From Amycolatopsis lurida (GTDB lineage Bacteria; Actinomycetota; Actinomycetes; Mycobacteriales; Pseudonocardiaceae), in contig NZ_FNTA01000004.1 in NCBI RefSeq assembly GCF_900105055.1, forward strand, positions 6,169,501-6,233,500: 64,000 nt of DNA, in the 5' to 3' direction. The stretch's first letter is position 1. The number at the start of each line of letters is the position of its first letter. Below the pieces are notes generated by a model that was given only the letters and a program-made list of their open reading frames with translations, made no database searches and was not told where the DNA came from. This document shows positions 55,652 to 61,601 of the stretch, piece after piece. The translations under genes and the position numbers were made by a program.

Positions 55652-57481
55652 ATGAGCATCGATGCGGTACGAGGACACGGCGTCAAGCCGTTGCTGACGA
55701 GGTTCGTCGTCCTGTGCGCTCTTCAGATCATGTCCGCATCCCTGATGGCCGTCAGCTTGGTATGGCACTCCACCTGGCTGCCTCTCGGCGCCGTTTCACT
55801 GGCCGTCGTGGGGATCGGAATCGGCGCATTGATGTTCCGGGAGGCGTTGGGGCGGAGCCGCGCGCTGGAGGCGGTGTACGGCGAACTGGAGTTACTCGGA
55901 AGCCAACGAATGCCGGACATCGTGAAGGAGGTCGTGGCGAGCAAGCAGGCGGATGGGATCAAGCTTCGGCTGACGCCTGTGACGGACGCGAAGCTCGCCG
56001 CGTTGATCAACGATATCGAGCAAGTGTGCACCGATGCCGTTGGCGTGGCGTTGGAATACGAGGACATTCGGTCCGGCTATGCGGAAGTGTTCGTGAACAT
56101 GTTCCGCCGTACCCAGACACTGCTGCTACGCCAGCTGCAAATCATCGAGGGTCTCGAGCAAGGCGATCGGTCTCCGTCGGATCTGAACCGTTTCTATCAG
56201 CTTGACCATCTCGTTATGCGCATGCGCCGTAACAATGAGAACATTTTGGTGCTCTCCGGAACAGAACTCGTCCGCAAGACGAAGGACCCAGTGTCGGTTG
56301 ACGATCTACTACGTGCATCGATCTCAGAGATCGACAGCTATCAGCGGGTCCGTCTGCTCAGCACGCCGTCGGTGCGAGTGTCGAACACGGCGGCGGGTGA
56401 CCTCATCCGCATCGTGGCCGAACTGCTGGACAACGCGACTTCTTTTTCCCCGCCGGACAAGCAGGTCACTGTGAAGGCCGAGCTGGCCCGGCATCAGGGC
56501 CTGTCCATCGGAGTGATCGACAACGGCATCGGAATGACTGACGCCGACATCCGCAAGGCGAACGAGCAGCTACGCAAGCTGGGGTCGGCGGAGATCGCCC
56601 GTTCTCGCAGGCTCGGTCTGCTCGTGGTCGGTAGGCTGGCCGGGAGGCATGGATTCAGGGTCGAACTATTCGGCGGCGACGGCGTTGACGGTGTCTCGGC
56701 GCTTGTGTCCGTGCCCAGTTCGGTATTGCAGAACGAAGACGAAGTCCGCGCCACGATGCCGGACGACGCGGCTCGAATCGCGGCCAAGGGGGTCAACGCC
56801 AATCGCGCCGGACGCGGCGACTCGGCGGTTCCGATGACCGTCACCGTTCGCCGGCAGGAACAGGCGGGCCACGACGGAACTCGCGCGCGACAGCCGTCGG
56901 CGTGGCACAACCGGACGAAGACGAAGGTCTCTCGCGCGAAGGACACCGGCCTTGCTGCCGACGTGGTGGCCCAGGCCCATTCCGATGTGCCCGGCGAACT
57001 GCCGGTCCGAGGCTCTAACAAGCGCGTCGGCCCCTCCGGGACCGAGCTGCCGGCTGCACCCCGGTCTACATCGCGCTGGTTTCAGGCGAAAAGCAGGGCC
57101 CGGCGCCAGGAATCGGCGTCGTCCAAGAACACGCGCGAACCTTCTCTGGCAACCGGTGGCAGTGTCGCAGCCGACTGGGAGTCGGACGTGGACCAAGCGT
57201 GGCAGATGGCAGAGCAATCCAACCATGCGCAGCAGTACACGTACACCGAAGACGGGCTTCCGCTGCGGCAGAAGGGCGCCCACCTGTTCGTCAGTAGAGC
57301 GGAAGGTGACTTCAAAACGCGTTCTGCGGAAACTCCGAAACCTATCGAACGTGATGCGAAACATACGCAACGGCGGCTGTCCAGCTACCAGCAGGGTGTC
57401 CAGAAAGCCAAAGAGCAGGAAGCTCGCCTTCGTGGTACGCCACATTCCGGTGGCTGGACAATCCTCGAAATCGATCGATAG
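55652..57481 (+). CDS. cvnA: conservon CvnA-type sensor histidine kinase-like ATPase
   Basis: 609 residues from ATG 55652, behind GGAGG. Two membrane helices (LLTRFVVLCALQIMSASLMA, LPLGAVSLAVVGIGIGALMF) lie at the N-terminus with a very short outside loop, so sensing is probably intramembrane or through partners rather than by a large external domain. A helical region with FYQLDHLVMRMRRNNENILV replaces the dimerisation helix. The GHKL ATPase has an N-box (IVAELLDNATSFSPP, ~256) and G1 (VIDNGIGM, ~290), then RRLGLLVVGRLAGRHG. About 230 disordered residues follow and end WTILEIDR. No phospho-accepting H-box is clear, as is usual for CvnA. Confidence 0.9.
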   Translation: MSIDAVRGHGVKPLLTRFVVLCALQIMSASLMAVSLVWHSTWLPLGAVSLAVVGIGIGALMFREALGRSRALEAVYGELELLGSQRMPDIVKEVVASKQADGIKLRLTPVTDAKLAALINDIEQVCTDAVGVALEYEDIRSGYAEVFVNMFRRTQTLLLRQLQIIEGLEQGDRSPSDLNRFYQLDHLVMRMRRNNENILVLSGTELVRKTKDPVSVDDLLRASISEIDSYQRVRLLSTPSVRVSNTAAGDLIRIVAELLDNATSFSPPDKQVTVKAELARHQGLSIGVIDNGIGMTDADIRKANEQLRKLGSAEIARSRRLGLLVVGRLAGRHGFRVELFGGDGVDGVSALVSVPSSVLQNEDEVRATMPDDAARIAAKGVNANRAGRGDSAVPMTVTVRRQEQAGHDGTRARQPSAWHNRTKTKVSRAKDTGLAADVVAQAHSDVPGELPVRGSNKRVGPSGTELPAAPRSTSRWFQAKSRARRQESASSKNTREPSLATGGSVAADWESDVDQAWQMAEQSNHAQQYTYTEDGLPLRQKGAHLFVSRAEGDFKTRSAETPKPIERDAKHTQRRLSSYQQGVQKAKEQEARLRGTPHSGGWTILEIDR

Positions 57482-57508
57482 CAACCAGTGAGATGGAGAT
57501 GTATCGGT

Positions 57509-57952
57509 ATGGTCAACAAAGATGATTCGCTGAATGAGTACGCGTGGCTCATCAATGACTTTGTCGAGCGGGTGCCCGGCGTGGCGCACGGTGTCGCGGT
57601 GTCGTCCGACGGGTTACTCATCGCTTCGTCGAGTACGCTGCCGCAAGACCGTGCCGATCAGCTGGCGGCGGTCGCCTGCGGGCTGGTCAGCCTGACCGAA
57701 GGTGCGGCGCGGTGCTTCGAGGCGGGGAATGTGAACGAGACCATCGTCGAGATGGACGCGGGAACTATGCTGCTGATGGCGATCAGCGACGGTTCGTGCC
57801 TGTCAATCCTCGCCGACCCGGGTTACGACATCGGCCAGATCGCTTACGAGATGGCGCTGCTGGTCGACAGGTTCGGTCACATGCTGACCCCAGAACTTCG
57901 GTCGCGGGAAAAAGAAGCCAGCACGGCGTCAACCGCTATCCCGACGAATTAG
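57509..57952 (+). CDS. cvnB: conservon CvnB-type roadblock/LC7 protein
   Basis: 147 residues from ATG 57509. The roadblock fold is clear: LNEYAWLINDFVERVPGVAH, VAVSSDGLLIASSSTLP, ADQLAAVACGLVSLTEGAA, MDAGTMLLMAISDGSCLSIL and YDIGQIAYEMALLVDRFG. In conservons and in MglB-type systems such proteins bind and regulate the partner small GTPase. The gene lies between the ATPase and GTPase genes with gaps below 30 bases. Length and domain are standard. Confidence 0.92.
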   Translation: MVNKDDSLNEYAWLINDFVERVPGVAHGVAVSSDGLLIASSSTLPQDRADQLAAVACGLVSLTEGAARCFEAGNVNETIVEMDAGTMLLMAISDGSCLSILADPGYDIGQIAYEMALLVDRFGHMLTPELRSREKEASTASTAIPTN

Positions 57953-57978
57953 TTTTCCCGCTTCGGAAAGGGACGCAG

Positions 57979-58590
57979 ATGGAAAAGCACAGGGCAGGTG
58001 TCGCCGACGACGCTTCGAAGAAGTCAGTGATTACTTCGAAGATCGTCGTCGCGGGCGGCTTCGGCGTGGGCAAGACGACGTTTGTCGGTGCGGTTTCGGA
58101 CATCCAGCCACTGACCACTGAGGCCAGGATGACCGTCGCGAGCGGTAGATTGGACGATACCGAGCGCCTTCCTTACAAGGGGTCGACCACAGTCGCGATG
58201 GATTTCGGTCGGGTCTCTCTTGACGACGAGTTACTACTGTACCTGTTCGGCACCCCCGGGCAGGAGCGCTTCTGGTTCATGTGGGATAGCTTGGTGCGTG
58301 GATCGATCGGCGCTGTCGTACTGGCGGACACCCGGCGGCTTTCCGACTCGTTCTCGTCGGTTGACTTCTTTGAGAATCGCAACATCCCTTACGTCATTGG
58401 AGTAAACACGTTCGACGGTATCCTGCATCACCCACTCGAACATGTCCGGCGAGCCATGGCGGTCGACCCTTCGATCCCGATCTTTCGATGTGACGCGCGC
58501 CACCGAGACGAGGTCAAGGACACGCTACTCGGGCTCATCGAGCATGTGATGAAACGGGTCGAGCAGGTTGCCGAACCGTCCATGGCGTAG
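57979..58590 (+). CDS. cvnD: conservon CvnD-type small GTPase
   Basis: 203 residues from ATG 57979 with GGAAAGGGA upstream. P-loop VAGGFGVGKTTFVGA (~25-40), switch region ERLPYKGSTTVAMDFGRV, G3 FGTPGQERFWFMW, and base-recognition strand GVNTFDG, which takes the place of NKxD as in other CvnD/MglA-like proteins. The Gln of PGQ, used for hydrolysis, is present. It would be the output switch of the conservon at the membrane. The thioredoxin gene starts four bases after its stop. Confidence 0.93.
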   Translation: MEKHRAGVADDASKKSVITSKIVVAGGFGVGKTTFVGAVSDIQPLTTEARMTVASGRLDDTERLPYKGSTTVAMDFGRVSLDDELLLYLFGTPGQERFWFMWDSLVRGSIGAVVLADTRRLSDSFSSVDFFENRNIPYVIGVNTFDGILHHPLEHVRRAMAVDPSIPIFRCDARHRDEVKDTLLGLIEHVMKRVEQVAEPSMA

Positions 58591-58593
58591 TAA

Positions 58594-59046
58594 GTGAATC
58601 GGAAAAATTCAGAATTACTCGGAATAGAATGGTTGACGGTAATGCCTGACGAAAAGCCGGAGATTGTCGCTCTTGACGTTGAGAAGTTCAACGAGATGAC
58701 CAAGTTCGACGGCGTCGTCGTGATCCATCTCTCTGCAGCCTGGTGCACGCCCTGTAAGGCGTTTAACGCAGTTTTCGACAAGACGGCGGGAAATCACGAT
58801 GACGTCGTGTTCGCCTCGCTCGATACTGACACGCAGCCCGAACTCGGCGCGGCCTTTAATGTCAAATCGATCCCGACGATCGCAGTGTTGCGTGGGGGTG
58901 CACTCATCTTCACGCACGAAGGGTCACTCAGTGAAAAAGCGCTCAGCGACGTGATCCGCCAAGCCGGGGAGGCCGACCTGGAGGCTATTCGCAAATCTGT
59001 TGCCGCTGCTGGCGTGGCAAAGCTGGGCAAGAGCGGTGGCAGGTGA
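58594..59046 (+). CDS. thioredoxin-like protein
   Basis: 150 residues from GTG 58594, or 134 from ATG 58642, which may be the better start because the fold begins near IVALDVEKFNEM. The active site is SAAWCTPCKAF (CTPC rather than CGPC), followed by DDVVFASLDTDTQPELGAAF and the cis-Pro in VKSIPTIAVLRGG. The C-terminus has a 25-residue basic helix beyond the thioredoxin fold. It is cytosolic. Position between the conservon GTPase and a peroxiredoxin suggests that it reduces that peroxiredoxin or a conservon component; the altered CxxC may tune its redox potential. Confidence 0.9.
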   Translation: MNRKNSELLGIEWLTVMPDEKPEIVALDVEKFNEMTKFDGVVVIHLSAAWCTPCKAFNAVFDKTAGNHDDVVFASLDTDTQPELGAAFNVKSIPTIAVLRGGALIFTHEGSLSEKALSDVIRQAGEADLEAIRKSVAAAGVAKLGKSGGR

Positions 59047-59052
59047 AATGCG

Positions 59053-59592
59053 ATGAATATCGAGATTGGCTCTCGAGCGCCGGACTTTACGCTTAACAGC
59101 AATCATCTGAAGCCTGTGACATTGTCTTCCTTTGCGGGAGACAAGAATGTCCTGCTCGTGTACTATCCGCGAGCATTCACGCCGATTTGCCGCGGTGAGC
59201 TGTGTCAGTTGCGCGATGAAGTGGAAATCTATCATAAATACGATGTCCAGGTGATCGGGGTGTCAGTGGACTCCCCGTTCTGTCTGAAAGCGTGGGCTGA
59301 TACGCAGGGATACCCCTTTCCGTTGCTGTCCGATTTCTGGCCGCACGGTGAGGTGGCGGAGACTTATGGGAGTTTCGATGACGCGCTCGGCGTTGCTCGG
59401 CGAGGCACCTTCTTGATCGATACCGAAGGAATCATTCGCTTCGCCAAGGTGCAGGAAGAAGACGTGGCTCGAGATCAAAGTGAGTGGAAGAGTCAGGTCG
59501 CGAGTATGCTCGGGTCTCATGGCCGTGATCTGTCGGAAGTCGCGGTTCCTGCGGCGCCTGGCAACTGGATCACTCTACACGGAGAAGGCTGA
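59053..59592 (+). CDS. AhpE-like peroxiredoxin
   Basis: 179 residues from ATG 59053. Motifs: GSRAPDFTLNSNHLKPVTL, the active loop YYPRAFTPICRGELCQLRDE with peroxidatic Cys46 and a second Cys50, VIGVSVDSPFCLKAWAD, FPLLSDFWPHGEVAETYG, and RGTFLIDTEGIIRF. The loop is of the AhpE/one-Cys type (FTPxC), with Cys50 as a possible resolving residue. A C-terminal ~25-residue extension (VAVPAAPGNWITLHGEG) is longer than usual. It reduces peroxides in the cytosol using the thioredoxin encoded six bases upstream (inference). Confidence 0.9.
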   Translation: MNIEIGSRAPDFTLNSNHLKPVTLSSFAGDKNVLLVYYPRAFTPICRGELCQLRDEVEIYHKYDVQVIGVSVDSPFCLKAWADTQGYPFPLLSDFWPHGEVAETYGSFDDALGVARRGTFLIDTEGIIRFAKVQEEDVARDQSEWKSQVASMLGSHGRDLSEVAVPAAPGNWITLHGEG

Positions 59593-59880
59593 GCATCGGC
59601 TCCGGAAGTGATGGTGCAATGGTGGAGCGAATGCTTCTCTTGGCCTCCTATTGCGCTTGGAGGCTTACTGAGAGGGTTGCCTCCCTTGTGGTTGATGATC
59701 GTTCAAACTGGATCGATCAGTCCAAAATCGGCGGCGAGCAAGCTCTCTTCAGGGTGCTGACCTGCGGAAACTGCAGTGTCCGGGGTGGTCGACCGGTGAG
59801 CGACTCTCAATTAAGGGTTTATGAAGGTGCTCGCGCGACGCTCTGCACTGGGTTGGAGCCAGTGCGAAGGGAGCGGGGGC
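59593..59880 (+). other. gap before the LuxR pair
   Basis: About 290 bases. No gene is supported; probably the leader and promoter of the first LuxR gene. The alternative start at 59821 for that gene is within it. Confidence 0.4.
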
Positions 59881-60516
59881 GTGGAAGTTCAAAAGGTTTT
59901 GGTGCATGCGGCTGACGAGATCAGCGAGGCCGGGGTCAAGGCGATGCTGGGCGGCCACGAGAATCTGCAGATTGTGCCGGACGGGCTGGAGTGTCGTCCG
60001 GATGTCCTCGTCGTGGTCGTGGAAGGGCTCGTCGGAGCCAGTACGTTCGCCCTGCTCCGGCGTTTTCGGGCCGATGCTAGCCTCGGTGGTCCCCTCGTGG
60101 TGCTCGTAGCGGATGGCTTCAGGTCCGAAGACCTCCTGTTGGCAGTCGAGTGCGGCGTCGCGGCCCTGCTGGCCCGGCACGAGCTCAAGGATGGAACACT
60201 GGCTTCCGCTGTCGGTGCCGTCGGCCGAGGTGCCGCGCTCATTCCGTACCGGCTGCAGGGTGTCCTCCTGAGCCAGATCAGTCAGTTGCGTTCGCAAGTG
60301 CTAGCTCCGGCAGGTTTGACTCTTTCGGGGTTGGAAACGCGCGAGCGAGATGTTCTGCATTTGATCGCCGAAGGCTATCAAACTGACGAGATTGCGCAAC
60401 GTCTCACCTACTCCGAGGGTACCGTCAAAAACGTTCTATACGGTCTCATGTCTCGGCTGCGGCTCAATTCTCGCTCTCACGCGGTCGCTTATGCGATGCG
60501 TGCCGGAGTCATCTGA
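59881..60516 (+). CDS. NarL/LuxR-type regulator with degenerate receiver domain
   Basis: 211 residues from GTG 59881 (AGGGAG upstream). The N-terminal half has the receiver-like alternation (VQKVLVHAADEISEAGVKAM, DVLVVVVEGLVGA), but the acceptor Asp position is not Asp (VVVVEG). So phosphorylation is unlikely, and it may respond to a ligand or partner instead. The C-terminus is a LuxR helix-turn-helix (LETRERDVLHLIAEGYQTDEIA, YSEGTVKNVLYGLMSRL), ending SHAVAYAMRAGVI. It is a sister of the next gene. It probably regulates the adjacent redox/conservon operon. Confidence 0.85.
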   Translation: MEVQKVLVHAADEISEAGVKAMLGGHENLQIVPDGLECRPDVLVVVVEGLVGASTFALLRRFRADASLGGPLVVLVADGFRSEDLLLAVECGVAALLARHELKDGTLASAVGAVGRGAALIPYRLQGVLLSQISQLRSQVLAPAGLTLSGLETRERDVLHLIAEGYQTDEIAQRLTYSEGTVKNVLYGLMSRLRLNSRSHAVAYAMRAGVI

Positions 60517-60595
60517 TAATGGCTTCGGCAAAAAGACAAGTCGTTCTGAACCGACGGGCCATCGGGGGCCGTCGTCGATATGGTGGAGGGCCGAG

Positions 60596-61216
60596 ATGGA
60601 ACCGGTGCGAGTAGGTGTCTTGGCGGCCGATTCGATTACTCAGCTCGGGCTGACCAGTTTTTTTCGCACCCGCCGGCAGGTTCAGGTCGTCGATCTCGAT
60701 CACCTGACCGAGCATGATGTGCTAGTGGTGCAGGCTGACCGGATGATGCCACATATCGTCGCCGAACTCTGTGGCGAGGACCAGGTGCCGGTGCCCAAGG
60801 TGCTACTGATCGATGAGCTCAGGGACAATGATGTGCTGAGCGCGGTCGAGTGCGGGGTCGTCATCATCCTTCCGCGTGGTCGGACTTCGGGTGACGGATT
60901 GGTCGACGCCGTGGTCGCCGCCGCGTCGGGACGCGCCCTGCTCCCCCCGGATCTGCTGGGGCGGCTTCTCCGCATCATTCGGCGGCTGCAAGAGGACGTC
61001 CTTACTCCCCGTGGGCTCGGGGCCGCCGGATTGACCGCGCGCGAAGTCGATGTGCTCAGGCTCATGGCGGAGGGACTGGACACTGGTGAGATAGCCGGCG
61101 AGCTGTGCTATTCCGAGCGCACCGTCAAGAATGTGATCTCCGAGATGACCAGCAGGCTCAATCTGCGTAACCGGCCACACGCGGTGGCGTACGCCATGCA
61201 GGCGGGCGTCATCTGA
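60596..61216 (+). CDS. second NarL/LuxR-type regulator with degenerate receiver domain
   Basis: 206 residues from ATG 60596 (GGAGGG upstream). The N-terminus MEPVRVGVLAADSITQLGLT is receiver-like; the expected acceptor region reads HDVLVVQADRMM, with an Asp displaced from the normal place. VPKVLLIDELRDNDVLSAVE follows. The C-terminal helix-turn-helix is LTAREVDVLRLMAEGLDTGEIA and YSERTVKNVISEMTSRL, ending PHAVAYAMQAGVI, nearly the same end as its sister. The two arose by duplication and may form heterodimers. Confidence 0.87.
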   Translation: MEPVRVGVLAADSITQLGLTSFFRTRRQVQVVDLDHLTEHDVLVVQADRMMPHIVAELCGEDQVPVPKVLLIDELRDNDVLSAVECGVVIILPRGRTSGDGLVDAVVAAASGRALLPPDLLGRLLRIIRRLQEDVLTPRGLGAAGLTAREVDVLRLMAEGLDTGEIAGELCYSERTVKNVISEMTSRLNLRNRPHAVAYAMQAGVI

Positions 61217-61349
61217 GTGTGGCGGACGGGAGCTCATCTTTGAGCTCGATGACAGCAGCGGTCAATTCATCATAGATTGGCGTCGGCTCCGTGGGTGGAA
61301 CCTCTGGGGGCACCACTCCTTTTTCGTCGACGCGAGCATCGGAAGCCAT
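61209..61349 (-). CDS. possible small protein, 46 residues
   Basis: ATG 61349 on the minus strand has AGGAA about five bases upstream. The frame encodes MASDARVDEKGVVPPEVPPT and then a helix-like acidic end (YDELTAAVIELKDEL), stopping at 61209-61211, eight bases into the 3' end of the LuxR gene. It has no family I know. The 7-bp inverted repeat at 61230-61247 falls in its ELKDEL codons, so it may be a terminator rather than coding sequence. Confidence 0.35.
   Translation of the reverse strand: MASDARVDEKGVVPPEVPPTEPTPIYDELTAAVIELKDELPSATLR
61230..61247 (+). terminator. hairpin after the second LuxR gene
   Basis: GAGCTCA-TCTT-TGAGCTC is a perfect 7-bp stem with a 4-base loop, 14 bases after the TGA of the LuxR gene. 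There is no long T-run. It may terminate the cluster, and it overlaps the candidate small minus-strand gene. Confidence 0.45.
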
Positions 61350-61601
61350 ATTCCTAGCGTATCGATCGCCGCCATGGTCAAAAGGAAAACGCCAGTCGTC
61401 GGTACGCTGGTTCGCCGACCATGCCCTTTCGTCTGTTGATGTGCCGACACTCAGGGTTCTTTCGTCCACGGGCCTTGCTCGGATGCTCGGCGAGTGGGTG
61501 AAGGATTCGTTGAGTCGTCTCTGGTGACATTCGTTGAGTCGGCACGTACTGAGAGCTGACCGTGCCCAGGGCCCGGGAAGCTGAGATCGGAAGGAGGGAT
61601 G
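61250..61601. other. intergenic region before the LAL gene
   Basis: About 350 bases. Apart from the candidate small minus-strand ORF no gene is supported. The + strand part after about 61350 should hold the promoter of the LAL gene; no clear -35/-10 pair is named. Confidence 0.4.
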
